A stretch of DNA of 64,000 nt from Meloidogyne chitwoodi (GCA_015183035.1 JACZZP010000004.1:1860001-1924000), one strand, 5' to 3'; numbered from the stretch's first letter, positions 35,381 to 49,265 are shown. Notes: generated by a model not told the origin, from the sequence alone. Numbers and translations are program-made.

Positions 35381-38300
35381 ATGCGCCATAATTTAATTTT
35401 ATTTTCTTCTCAAAATTATTATTTTATTCAATCAACATTTAAATTTTCTATTTTTTCTACATTTCTCAGGATTATTTTTTTATCTTTATTTTTATTTAAT
35501 CAGTTACAAGGTAATTTTAGAAAAATAATCTTTTTTCTAAATATTTTATTTTTTAAGGTCAACAACAACTTTCTCATTTAATGGCACCTTCAGGAGGGTC
35601 TTCATCTCTTCAAGTTAAAATAACCTCTCTTCCTTTACATGTTTCTTTGGCTCAACATTTACCTCAAATGGTTTTTACTGTTGTTGGAAGATTTGCAAAT
35701 GAACGAATATTTTGTGTTAGTGAATCGGTTAGAGTTTTTTAAATAAATAAATACCTTCAGACCTCTATAAGAAAAATAAAATATTTAATTAATCTTTTTT
35801 TTATATCAGAAAAATAATTAAATTTTCTTTTTAGCCAGTCTCTCAATTGCGCTTTGTTTGTGTTGATTGTTCACAGAGAAATATTACAGACATGTAAAAA
35901 ATGTTAACAAAATAAAATTATAAAATTTAATATTTTAAAAGGTTTGATTATCTCAACAGAGCACAAGATATGACACACGAAACAGGATTTCCGGTAAATA
36001 ATTATTTTTTGTGCACAAAAACAATTCAGAAAATTAAAAAATAATAATAATTACTTCGTTTGTTTCCCTAATTTTGAGGATTTTTTGTCCTTTATTTTTT
36101 TAAATAAATTTTCTAGTAATTAAAATTATGTAAAGGTCAGTCAAGGTCAGCATTTTGTACATTTTTTATTTTCTCGCGCAAACCAATAAAACCTTTATTA
36201 ATTTTTTTATTTTTCTACAATTCTCTCTTTTATAGCCACAAATGATTAAAAATAAAAATTGTGGAGGAAAACCCTGGAATTATATTTTTGGGCGAGACTT
36301 GAACAAAATATTTATTAAGGGAAGGGAGTGACCTCTCTTTATTTTTTTAGTCGGTCTTTTCTTCTTTTTAATTTTTGAACAATTTTCTATTTTCTAACTA
36401 AAAGCCATAAACCTACTAATTAGTATTTCTGCACCTGTGCACATTGGAAGGAAATAAATAATTAATAGAAAACAAATTTATTTTATACTACGAACACATA
36501 AGGGGATTGACTGACCTAAACAATAAAAATAAATATATTTATTTATTTGGGATGGAGATTTTGTATTGTTTTTTTGTTTCTTTGTTTTTATCTTTTAAAT
36601 AAAAAAAGAAAAACAAATTTTTGTTAAAGCTTATAATTAGCATTTTATGAATTTAATTGAAAAATAACTAAAACAAGATAAAAGATTTTCTAAATAACTT
36701 GAAATTTTAAAAATATTTACAAAATACTAAATATATTATTAAAGAAGAATAAATATTAAAAATAAGTATTATAGGTAATTATATTTTAATTTTTTAGACA
36801 GTAACATTACCAGTTGTAGAAGCTAATCCAGCATGGACTGGTGTCAGTATAATGTGTCAAGCTGCTGTCAATGGAGGTACCAAAGATTCTCCAATTTCAG
36901 TTATTGAAGTTCGTTATCTTCGAAATGTTCATGTTGTTGATACAAGTGGACAAGGTCCTGTGTTAATTCCAAATCAGGTATGAAAAAAGAAGTTTTTTGA
37001 AGAAAGTGGATAAAATATCCCAAATTTCAATTATTTAAAAATATTTAAAAAATATTTTTATACATATTTTTTAAATTTTATTAAAAGAATTTTTTCCTTA
37101 GCCAAGTTTTGTAAAAAACTGCAAATTTTTTATTCGCAAATAATTTGCGGACTATTGCCAAAATAATTTAATTTTAATTTTTAGGGCTTTCATTTCTATG
37201 TGGAATGTGTTAGAGGACAGGATGGTCTTTGCCAACCGAGTGCTAGACGAAAAACTCTTCGCTGTGCAGTCCAAGCAAATCCTCCAGCCAATAAATTTGG
37301 ATGGCTTAAAAATGGTCAAATAATTAGTGGAAATGGACCTGAAATTACTATTGGTATTTACTTTTATAAATTTAATTTTTATTTCATTTTTTTTAAAAAA
37401 AAGGAACTGAAATGATTGGTCATTCACTTCAATGTGCTGCAAATAATGGACTTTATGCAGAAGAAAATCCACTCAAATCTGAGGCTGTTTCAATTGATCC
37501 ATACACTGCTGCTAGACTTTTACAAGATAATTTTCAGGTTAAATTTTATTATTTTTTAAAATTATTTATAAATTTTGTTAGCAAGTACAATCAAGCACTC
37601 CTTTTCAATCAGGCAATCGTGTAGAAATGGGTCAAAGTGTTCAGTTAAATTGCCTTGTAGAGGGAAATCCACGTCCTGTCGTCTTTTGGAAATTAAGACG
37701 TCCTAATGGAGCAATAGTTGATGCATCTTGTCCACAAGTAAAACTTTTTGATATTTTATTCTCTTAATTTTCTTTTTTCTTTAAATTATCTTTTATAATA
37801 AACATAAGTAAATTTAAATTTTTATTTAGGGTTTAAATGGTCAATATCGTGAAACATTAGCATTAGTATCTGGTGGTCCACAAAATGGAGCTGTTGTTCC
37901 TCCACCTGTTCAGTCAACAGCTAATTTAATTCGTTTACAAGCATCTTGTATACTTCATGTAGCTAATTATTCTTTTTCTGGTCAATATTGGTGTTCTGCT
38001 TGTTCTTATGTTTCTCAAGGTTTTCCTGAATGTTCTCCTGGATTAGATACTCCAGGAGAAAGACTTCTTAATCTTCAAGTTCAAGGGTAAAAGACTTGAT
38101 TATTTTTTTAAATTTATTCTCCCTATTAAATAGTTTTATCTCTTTTAGAGCCCCTCAAATGTCAGAATTAGAGCCTTATGTAGAACAACCAGAAGACAGA
38201 AGTAGTGCTATTGTTTTGGTTCATTTTTGTGCTGAACCAAGTCCTCGACCGCCTAGAGAGGTTAAACAACTTTAAAAAATTTATTTTTTTAATTTTTGTT

Positions 38301-39389
38301 TTCAGTTAGTCTTTGCAATTGATGGAAATGATATTCAATTAGGTCAACAATGGCAACATTTTACTTTTGATAATGTTGTTCAAAATAATACTGTTCCAAA
38401 TTGTTTTGTTGCTAGATTAAGAATTTCACCTGTTAGAGAAGATGATCAAGGAAGACAAATTGTCTTTAGAGTACAAAATCAATTTGGGACAAAAAAGTTG
38501 AAAAATTTTTTTTAATTTTTTAAATTTCTCTTTTCAGTATCCCCGTTTCTCTTGGAGATTTATTAGGTGTTGATGCCTCTCAAATGGGAAGCTTTCCTGG
38601 ATGGGCTGTTTGGCTAACAGTTGCTGCCCTAGGAATTCTCTTTTCTTGTTCTGTTATGTATTGTATGAGAAAGAATTTGCTTTGCTTTTATAGTAATATT
38701 TTAAATTAAAAAATATATATTGTGGAAATTTAATTCAGAGATATATTGTTGAAAAAAATAAATTATCTTTAAGAATATAAATATTTTTCTTATTTAAATA
38801 TTTTTAGGAATGAAAGACGGACAGCAATTTTCTACAGATAATCTAAAAACTGGGTAATTTTTAAAAAATAAACTTTAAAATTTTTTTGCTTTAATATTTA
38901 AGAGTACATGATTCTTATAATGATGAAAATGCTAATAGACAACTTTTTGGAGGAAGCAATGGAAATGGCAACGAGGTAATGCGACCACCGAGTGTGTCAT
39001 TGGCGACAGAGCCACCTCCAATGACAATTTACATGAGTCGGGAGGCTGTTGTTTGAAAGAAAGCAGAAAAATAACACTCGGTGTTTCCTCCACTAAAAAG
39101 TAACAGGGATGTGCCCTCAAACTTTTAATTTTTTGGCTTTTGTTTTGACAATTCATTTGAAGATTTAGAAAAATTGTTTAGAAATCGGCATGTCTTTTTC
39201 TCTACCAGGCATATCCTCTTATTATTATTTTTAAATTATATCTGTTTTCGTCATTCTCGGCACATCCCCAATGCTCTCAATTAATTAAACAAAACTAATA
39301 AAAATAAATATTTCTTTTTTAATTTACAGAGTCCTTATGAAGCAGCTTTCCATGTAGCATTTTCAGAGTCAAGAATCTCTGCTGTCTAA
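35381..39389 (+). CDS. Immunoglobulin-domain single-pass membrane protein
   Basis: Predicted neuronal-type cell adhesion protein. The start at 35381 gives a signal-anchor-like N-terminus. Ectodomain exons carry Ig features: VSIMCQAAVNGG (about 36840), KTLRCAVQANPPANKFGWLK (about 37250), HSLQCAANNGLYAEEN, VQLNCLVEGNPRPVVFW (about 37640), SFSGQYWCSACSY (about 37975), and a last domain with IVLVHFCAEPSPRPP and DDQGRQIVF. The membrane segment is WAVWLTVAALGILFSCSVMY (about 38600-38660). A short tail follows in three exons, ending SRISAV (stop 39387-39389), a class I PDZ-ligand form. If the intron after GAG at about 38976 is retained, the protein instead ends REAVV at 39056. C. elegans nephrin/RIG/IGCM-type proteins are the nearest idea, but I cannot assign an orthologue. 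Confidence 0.82.
36135..36516. repeat. Possible MITE in an intron of the Ig gene
   Basis: GGTCAGTCAA at 36135-36144 is exactly inverted as TTGACTGACC at 36507-36516. The sequence between differs in texture from surrounding A/T-rich intron (GC-richer, CTCGCGC and CACCTGTGCAC strings). Short repeats and no clear target duplication keep this tentative. Confidence 0.35.
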
Positions 39390-39740
39390 AGAAGAGCTAT
39401 TTACATATTTTTTGTTTTGTTTTTCATTCTAATGAAATATACCAAAAATTGTGACATTGTTATTTTAATATATTTTTGGTCTCATAGGCACGCTAAATAC
39501 ATAATTTGTGTTGTAAAAGGCTTTTTTGTTTTTATGTTTTGTAATTTTTAATTCAAGTTTTTATTAAAGAATAAGAAAAGCCTTATTTTTAACAAAAATC
39601 ACATCAATTTTATTTATTCACATTTAAGCTACAAAAACTTTAATTAAAAATATTTGCCATTTATTAAAGTAAATTATTAAAAAAATTTTAAATTTGTAGC
39701 ATTTTAATTTATCAATTAATAACTTTATTTATTTCTAAAT
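39390..39740. other. 3' flank of the Ig gene
   Basis: Probable 3' UTR and intergenic sequence; AATAAA-like strings occur but none is decisive. No gene is seen. Confidence 0.35.
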
Positions 39741-39849
39741 ATCGTATTTATTATGAAAAAAGCTGATCACTTTTTGATGAGATTTTATTTTAAAAATTGT
39801 TTTTTGCTGATTTACATTTTTGATCTAAATATTCCTTAGCAATTCTAAA
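39741..39849. repeat. Direct repeat, copy A
   Basis: About 110 bp beginning ATCGTATTTATT, recurring in the same orientation at 41514-41619 with substitutions and small indels (roughly three quarters of positions agree by eye). The two copies bracket the duplicated-fragment cluster and SPRY pseudogene, 1.77 kb apart. Confidence 0.6.
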
Positions 39850-39971
39850 GAAATGAGTTTTAATTTTTTATAAATATAATTTTTAAAAAATATAAAAAAA
39901 TCCAAAAAGTATATAATTTACTTTTTCTTAGAAAATTTTTATGGAAGAGGTTCAAATGTTATAGAAAAAAT

Positions 39972-40124
39972 TTAGAAGAAACGAAAGAATTTCAACAAGA
40001 ATTTATTGAAAGAAATGAAAATAATAATAAAAATAGTACTAAATTTGGAATTGAAAAACAAATAAATATTGAAGAAGAAGATATTATGCAAATGAGGATT
40101 AAAGATCAAATAAGTCGATGTTAA
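39972..40124 (+). pseudogene. Duplicated 3'-exon fragment of the 28-kb membrane protein gene
   Basis: This reads LEETKEFQQEFIERNENNN, then STKFGIEKQINIEEEDIMQM, nearly identical to the last exon of the minus-strand gene at 28342-30523. It then diverges and stops at 40122-40124. It has no upstream exons, so it is a non-functional relic. Its position next to a SPRY pseudogene copies the arrangement at 28 kb. Confidence 0.85.
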
Positions 40125-40492
40125 AGAACATTTTTATAAAATATTTAAAAATTTAATTTTAAACAATAATATTTCCCAAAAACATTGAGAATTTTATTTT
40201 TTGTAAATTTTCACTCATTTAGATAATTTTTTATACTTTTGATCAGTTATTTTTGTGTATTTTATTAATTAGATATTAATTTCAGTAAAACATTATTAAA
40301 ACCTAGTAAATGAAAAAAGAAGATCGGACAGAATCAAATTTCCAAAAATCGACACAACTAAACTTTAATTATTTTTAATCACACTATCAATAAGAAACAC
40401 AAAATACACGCAAAGAAGAACAAAAGTAATAAATATATTTATAAAAGACGACCAATATGAAAATTATATTTAAAATATACCTATTTATGTCA

Positions 40493-41185
40493 TTAACTCT
40501 TGTACAAAAATTTTTCGCTGTCAATATTTATCACGGCTGAAGAATGTTTCCCCCGAAGACATAAAATAGGAAAATAGTCTTCGTTAGCAATCTGAACACT
40601 TTCACCTTAAAATTAGCTTTAGCTATGGAATTAAAAACTAAAAAATCTGTCTTACCACATTCTTTTCCATTAACTGTAAAGTATACTTTTTCGATTTTTT
40701 CCAAGCCTTTTCCCTCTGATTTAACCCCAATGCCAACAGTATCACCACTACGAATTAAATTGAGGTTTGTTTGTAATCCTATATAATTACTCCAAATTTG
40801 CCATCGGAAGAAATAGCAACTGATTTATCAACTTTTCCAACAGGCAAATCGAATTTATGAAATGGAAAGGCTGGAGTACCCAACCCTAGTGCCGAATAAC
40901 TTACAAATTAAAAGAGAATTTAAATATTTATTACTTAAACCTACTTAAAATCCCTGAACACAACTTCCATATAATTGTTACTGTTGCTTCTCATAATTTT
41001 TGCCAAATGCACGTTGATATATTTTCGAGAGCCTAAAATAATTTTTTTAATTTAAAAATGAAGAACTTACATTTAATCACAATAGTCAATCCATCTTCAC
41101 TAAGGTCATAATCATCACTCGAACTGCCAGAAATTCTATTTTTTGGACCATACAGTTCAAAAAGTCTGTTAACAATGTCGGACAT
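40493..41185 (-). pseudogene. SPRY-domain gene with one frameshift
   Basis: The fullest SPRY copy in the window. Exon 1 (41185-41071) encodes MSDIVNRLFELYG and an acidic linker with no signal peptide. Exon 2 (from 41032) encodes KYINVHLAKIMRSNSNNYME. Exon 3 encodes LGTPAFPFHKFDLPVGKVDK and SVAISSDGKFGVII. One base is then missing near 40785, after which the frame resumes with GLQTNLNLIRSGDTVGIGVK and VYFTVNGKEC. A ~50-bp intron leads to GESVQIANEDYFPILCLR and the stop at 40493. If the single-base loss is a sequence error, the gene could be intact at about 200 residues with an intracellular SPRY domain. Confidence 0.72.
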
Positions 41186-41962
41186 TTAATAATAATACAA
41201 TAACCAATAACAAACAAAAATTAACTAAATATGTTAACTAAGCTTAAATATTGTTTAACTTAAAATTGTGGAAAAATTTTAAGAAAAAATAGAATATCAA
41301 CTTCTTAGATGAAGGATGTTATAGTAGAAAAATGAGCGAATAGAAAAAATACAGGTACAAGCGACTAGGCGCGAAATAGTATATAAAATGAAGAGAATTA
41401 GAGGTAAAAAGAAACCTAAAGACAGTGTCCGAAAAAATAACATACCTATTGGTAAAAATATTTTGAAGAAATTTATTTTTCTTAAGAACTATGTACCTTA
41501 ATTTATATTTATAATCGTATTTATTCTGAAAAAGTTGAGCACCTTTTGATAGGATTTTATTTTTAAAATGGTTTTTTTGTTTAATCTATACTTTGATCTA
41601 ATTTTTTTGCAATCCTAAATTATCTGTTTTTTTTAAATTTTTATAATTAAATATGAAGGAATCAAATTTTAATTTGTGTAAATGCGTCAAGGCAATAATC
41701 GAAACGTAAGAATAACATCTCACATCAGCATTCTCTGAAAAATATTAATCTAACATCTTCTAAATAAAGCATTCAACAATTAACTCCAATAACAACAAAT
41801 AGCCGAAAAAATAAAACACAATCTCTTAGTGTACGCCCTATTAAAGTTCTACTAATTACGATCCACTGACTTATGTCGTTAATGTCATTTATCAAATAAA
41901 AAAGCAAAGCATTATTTGTCACTTATCAATAAAAAGCAAAGCGAGATAACAAATTCTTTATT
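41186..41962. other. Spacer between SPRY pseudogene and tubulin
   Basis: Contains direct repeat copy B and the tubulin 3' flank. No coding potential is seen. Confidence 0.4.
41514..41619. repeat. Direct repeat, copy B
   Basis: Partner of 39741-39849 in the same orientation. Shared blocks include ATCGTATTTATT, TTTTGAT..GATTTTATTTT and TTTGATCTAA. It could be a remnant of an older tandem segment duplication. Confidence 0.6.
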
Positions 41963-43779
<1,817 letters not shown>

Positions 43780-44512
43780 GTTAAAAGCAGATCAAGATAG
43801 TTGATAAAACTTTACAGAGAATTGTAAGCTAAAAATAAAGGATTAAAACACGGCAATCATTTAAAAAATAATGAAAATTGGTAGTAAACTCGCGCAACAA
43901 ATTTTTAATACTGACAAAAAGCTCGCGGAACACAGACAAAATATTATTTTAAGCGGGCAAAACTAGATTGATTTTTTTGAATTTGTCCATTGCCCACTAA
44001 ACAACGCTAGCCATGAAATTGTCTCAATGTGCACTCGTATTTAACGAGGACTTTGCTCTATTTAATATTCCTTAGATAGACTAGCAGCACCAATAAACAA
44101 AAATTCTTCGCGAAGGAAAATAAATTTATAACTTCAAATGGTAGAAAGATAGAAATGTCCAATCGCATAAATGTTTCGAAATATCTAACAATAAACATCT
44201 AAATTTTGAAAAGCGAATATTTGGTCAATAGAATTTAGTTACATTCGTTTAATTCAATTTGAAAATGCTCACACAGCAAAAACATATCATTAGGTCAACT
44301 TTGATTTTTATTCTTCATTCCTTATCTTTTCTTCGTTTAAATTGATTAAAAAGAATTTATTTTTTTATCAAACATTGCTATACATACATCAATATATATC
44401 GTTTTTGAAACAGTAAATTATTTATTTTTCAGAATTATAAACATTCTTTCGACGGGTATAACTAAAATTAACATTATTTAGTCCTTAATCAAGTTCTACT
44501 AAGAATATAAAC
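43780..44512. promoter_or_regulatory. Divergent promoter region, tubulin (-) and lipase (+)
   Basis: This 733-bp interval lies between two start codons facing away from each other, so it must hold both promoters. It is less A/T-biased than other spacers. I see no defined motif with confidence. Confidence 0.5.
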
Positions 44513-47500
44513 ATGAAAGTGCCATTAGAACCTCGGATGTCTGTCCAACGTGACGCTGTTCTTGACTTACTTAAACAAGTTTTTATTTTTTATAAAATTT
44601 GTATAAATTTTATTTATAAGCTTGCATCTGATAACGAAGATTATTTTAAACAAGTTAGTAATCCCTCTATTTATAATAAGCGAATTCTTGAAAGTTGTAA
44701 AGAATTGTATTCTTCTATAGACCTCATTCGCGGTAAATTTGTTTAAAATTGAAACGAATTCGTTTAATTTCTATAGAAATAATTTGTCAATTCCAAAGTG
44801 CTTCTCAAAATTATGATTATGATGAGAACACTCCTGGAAATGGATTTCGGTTTTATTTTATTAAATTTTTACTATAATTGTTTTTTAAGTTCTCTCATTT
44901 GTGTTAGTGACATTGTCCTTTTACATTTAATATCTGTTCTTCGAATCTGTTCAGACAATCGAACTACTATCATGTTTCGTTTATCACATTGTTGTAAGGA
45001 AATCGAAGCTTATACTGCTATTCTTCGCTTCTTGATTTTGGCATATCAGCAGGTTTTATTTTGCATGAATTGAAATTATTGAGAATTATGGAACTTAAAC
45101 TTGAGAATATTAGCATAATTCTGAGTTTTTTCATATTACTCTTGCATTTTATTATTTTTTGGTACTGCCTTTATTTTTATTATAACACTCTTATTGTTTT
45201 TAAGGTCGTCTCTTTGTTGGATGTGCTAGATGGAAATAGTTTGTTTCCTCCATTAGATAGTGACTATCAGCAATATAACGTTATGTTTCGTGGAATTGAG
45301 AACCTTGATGCTTCTTGCTTTTATGGACGCTCGCTTGGATTTCAAGTTTCCCTTTTCCTTATTTCCCTCATTATTTTTAGATTTTAGTTTTCACCTTCTA
45401 TTACTCGCATCTTTCGAGTTATTGGTTTAATTTTGGCTACGTACAGTCTTTCTTGGGAAACTAGTTCAGCTGCTCTCAGTTCTCTTATGCGTTCTGGTCG
45501 AATGTTGCTAAACCCAGAACAACGTGCTAAACATATAATTAAAGTTATTATTTCTGTTTTTCTATAAAAATAAAATTTTTACTTTTGAAGGTGACACGAG
45601 AAGCAAGCATAGGATTTTGCCGCGGTTTTTGGAATCTTTCAGAATTACCTATGTCTCGACTACTTTGTCCTATTATGGCAACTTGTGAGAAGACAGAAAT
45701 CAAATTAGCTGGTTCTCTTTCGTTAGAGTCTATTAACGGTGGTTTTGTTCAAATTCCTGAACCGTTCTCACATACTGGACCTCGACCTATTTCATTACGT
45801 GTTCTTTCTTCACAACAGCGTTTTGGCTTGGTTTTAACTTTGATTTTTTATTTTACTTATTTTTTTTGTAGAGTACTACTGGTTCTATAAGTAATCGAAA
45901 CTTGACTCTTTCTCCTTTTTTGGTTATTCATTGTCATGGTGGTGGTTATGTTGCTACTTCATCTAAATCACATGAGGTTTTAAAATACTTTTAAAAACTT
46001 TTACGTAAAAATATATATTAAAACTATTTAGACGTATTTACGTTCATGGGCCAAATCATTGGACTGTCCAATTATTTCTGTTGATTATTCTCTGGCTCCT
46101 GAAAATCCTTTCCCACGCCCAACAGAGGAAGTTATTTATGCGTATGCCTGGATTCTTATAAATCATGAGAAATTTGGTATTTTAATTTTTTTGATAATTT
46201 TAAAGTTTAATTTACAGGCTGGACAGGTGATAAAGTTTGCTTTGTTGGGGATTCTGCTGGAGGGAATCTAATTGTTTCGGTTGCATTAAAACTTGTTGAG
46301 TTGGGTGTTAAGAGACTTCCTGATGGTCTTGTTCCTATTTATACACCATTTCTGTTTCAGGTTTAATTTTAGTAGAATTTTGCCATTTTTTAATTTTTAG
46401 TATTTGCCATCTCCTTCTCGAGTTCTTAGCTTTATGGACCCCCTTTTACACATGGGTGTAGTAATTCGTTGTGCTGCAGGTTTTAATTTAATATTTTGTT
46501 TAACTATTTTTTATTATAGCTTATTCTGGTACTTATACCGATGAGGAATTGGATAAAGATATTTCTTTCCCCGACTACGATTCAAACGTTCCACCAAATA
46601 ATGGGCATAGATCATTGCAAGATTATGTTGACCAAGTGCAAAAGGCACAGAATGAAAGCCTTTTGGATTTTACTGTTTGTTTATTTTTTATTTTTAAAAT
46701 TCTAATACTTAATTTATATTTTTTTTTAATTTTAAGCAAGGCTCTCAATCCATCGTGTCATTGATTAATTTGTCATTGTTCAACAAATCAGAGACCGCTC
46801 AACCTTCTAAAGTTGATTCTCCATCTAACAACGCAAACAGTAATGATCTAGATAAAGCAGTTGGTTTCGTATTACCAGCTGATAATATTGAAGGAGATGG
46901 AGGATTGTCTCAAGAGGAAGATAACAAAGTTGATGACGATGAAGATTCTGCAATGCAATCTGTTAGAGTAGATGCTGATCCAGCACATATTTTCCTTTCT
47001 ACAACCAATTTTGACCAATGCTTAATTGACTATTTGCAATTACATCCTATTACAAAGAGGTTGTTTATTGTCTAATTAATTAGCTTCTCCTATCATTTAT
47101 TTCAATGTTATCTTTACATAATTTTAACGTTTTCAGTTCAATAAATACGTTTACTGACCAATCAGACAATAATACATCCAAATTATTTGTAGAAGAAGAA
47201 GTAGAAGAACTGGAAGTTTTTACAGCAGTTGATCATTCCAATGACGTATTGATGACCCCATCATCAGTCTCAACTCTTGATACCAAGAAAACAACACCAG
47301 CAAGTGCAGGATCAAGCACTTCCTTCTTTCGGAATATATTATATTCTAATACAAGTAATAAAGAAGATAGTCAAAGTCGTCTAAGCTATTTTAGCCCTGG
47401 ATCGAGTGTTGGTCGTACTCCTCTTCACAGCAAGAAACGACTTTCAGTTAGTTTTATTACGTGGAAAAAAGGTTTTGGAATGATTAACCTGTGTTTTGAG

Positions 47501-48285
47501 AAAGCTATATAGAGCGGGTTTGGGTATCTCAAATGACTAACTTTTATCATATACCTTTGAATAGTTTATTTTTTAAGATCTAAAATCTTAGTTTTATTAA
47601 TTCTCTTTTCAGAGAAACAAGTCTCGCTCGCTTAGTCAAAGTTTGGCAGATACAGCTGTTCTTGCTGCAGGACATGCAATTGACAATATTACTGAATGGC
47701 TTGATACACCAATGGAGCCATTAGGCAGTGTTGATAAAAAGAAACTTACTCGTGCTGCAACAATGTCTCCAATGAGTGCAGCCAAAGTTCAGCAAAAAGT
47801 GAGAAAATTTTGAAACATAAAATAAAAATTTTTTCATTTTTATTTTTAGGAGGCAGTACATCATCATTCGCACTTTACTGAATTGTTAAAACTTAAACTT
47901 CCACGTGAGCATTTGATGTCACCAATGTACACACCAACTGAGACTCTTGCTAAATTGCCTCCATTCCGTTTTGTGGTAGTTTTTTTAAAATACAGTTAAT
48001 TTAAATTATAAAGACACCTATGAGGTAGTCTTTACCTATTATGGACAAAAATGAATACGGATATTACTTTTTTATCTTTATTAGGCATGTCATCTTGACC
48101 CCTTACTTGACGACACTATAATGTTTGCAAAAAAAGTTCGAGACTCAGGAGGAAAAGTACACAGTGTAGATTTGCTCGATTCTTTGCCACATGGATTCCT
48201 TAACTTTTCTCCAATGTCATCTGACTGTCAGAATGGGGCAAATATTTGTTTGGAACGTATCAAACAAACTCTTGGAATGCCTTAA
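44513..48285 (+). CDS. hosl-1: Hormone-sensitive lipase
   Basis: Cytosolic lipid-droplet lipase that hydrolyses diacylglycerol and sterol or retinyl esters during fat mobilisation. The N-terminal HSL-specific domain runs over exons at 44513-45800. The alpha/beta-hydrolase core follows: oxyanion motif HCHGGGY (about 45931-45951), [18 protein letters not shown] (about 46065), nucleophile motif VGDSAGGN (about 46245-46267), the Asp region [10 protein letters not shown] (about 48088-48120) and the catalytic His in LPHGFLNF (about 48185-48207). Between Ser and Asp lies a long Ser/Asp/Glu-rich insertion (about 46755-47790), corresponding to the phosphoregulated module of animal HSL. It contains [11 protein letters not shown] and RAATMSP, which look like basophilic kinase sites. 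The stop is at 48283-48285. It shares its upstream region with alpha-tubulin. Confidence 0.94.
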
Positions 48286-48689
48286 TTTAAGGAAATGAAA
48301 AACTTTGACATTTAACTATATTTTTATTTACCTAATTTTGACATAATTCGGCTAGTCCAGTACATATTATATTTCATGCAAAGGCAGTTTTAATCAATTA
48401 TTATATATATTGCTTATTAGTTTCACATAAGCATATAATTATCTATCCTTTATATTTTCTCAAAATGACTTGCTCAATATTATTAGACATTTCTTATTTT
48501 ATATTTTTATAAATGTAAATAGACCATAGAATAACAATTTTAAATTTTTTTAGAATTTGGGCTAACTGGAGAGAGATAATTTAAAAATTACAAATTCGTA
48601 TATCTATGGCTTGTTTTTATTTAAAAATATATCTTTTATGCAATTTGTGCCTTTTACACAATTCCTATCTTATAAATATTTTAATAAAA
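48286..48689. other. 3' flank of the lipase gene
   Basis: Probable 3' UTR and spacer, A/T-rich, no gene. It ends at the palindrome. Confidence 0.35.
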
Positions 48690-48842
48690 CTATTTATATA
48701 TTTTTCTTCTCTTAGTTTTTTATGGATTAAGTTTGATGGATTTCTAAAACCTGACAGCTTATTCAGAAAAATTTATAAATAACTGACACATAAGAAAATT
48801 ATATTTAAATTTAGGTATACCTATTTATATGGACATCTTATT

Positions 48843-48955
48843 TGCTCTTCTTATAACGAAACTTCTGTATGTCAATAATGACTTGAGCCGAAGCATTTTT
48901 CTTTCGAAGAGTAAAAGCTGGATAATATTCTTCTTCTCCGATAGAAAATTAAGCT
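48843..48955 (-). pseudogene. SPRY C-terminal exon fragment, left arm
   Basis: Reads GEEEYYPAFTLRKKNASAQ then VIIDIQKFRYKKSK and stop. It aligns with the last exon of the 40.5-kb SPRY copy (NEDYFPILCLRGKHSSA...INIDSEKFLYKS). No other SPRY exon is present, so this is a fragment. Confidence 0.65.
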
Positions 48956-49033
48956 AGATTTAGAATAAATATTAAAGACTAAAAAATAAAGTGATAAGAG
49001 ATATTTTTAGTCTAATATTTATTCTAAATCTAA

Positions 49034-49157
49034 TTTTAAGCTAAATTTTCTATCGAAGAAGAAGAATATTACCCAGCTTTTACTCTTCGAAAGAAAAATG
49101 CTTCGGCTTAAGTCATTGTTGACATACAGAAGTTTCGTTATAAGAAGAGCAAATAAG
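49034..49157 (+). pseudogene. SPRY C-terminal exon fragment, right arm
   Basis: Mirror of the fragment in the left arm, with an in-frame TAA replacing Gln after KKNASA. It preserves EEEEYYPAFTLRKKNASA and KFRYKKSK. Confidence 0.65.
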
Positions 49158-49265
49158 ATGTCTATATAAATAGGTATACCTAAATTTGAATTTAAGCTTT
49201 CAGGTTTTAGAAATCCGTCAAACTTAATCCATAAAAAACTAAGAGAAGAAAAATATATGAACTAT

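Larger units (their letters stand above)
48690..49265. repeat. Palindrome carrying SPRY C-terminal exons
   Basis: Arms 48690-48986 and 49004-49265 are near-perfect inverses around a 17-nt loop; the left arm has about 40 extra bases near 48770-48810. Both arms encode the C-terminal piece of the SPRY gene family (EEEYYPAFTLRKKNAS, then DIQKFRYKKSK and stop), on opposite strands. The left-arm copy (-) keeps this piece open. The right-arm copy (+) has a stop codon where the left has Gln. It sits in the convergent spacer between the lipase and phospholipase genes. Confidence 0.85.
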
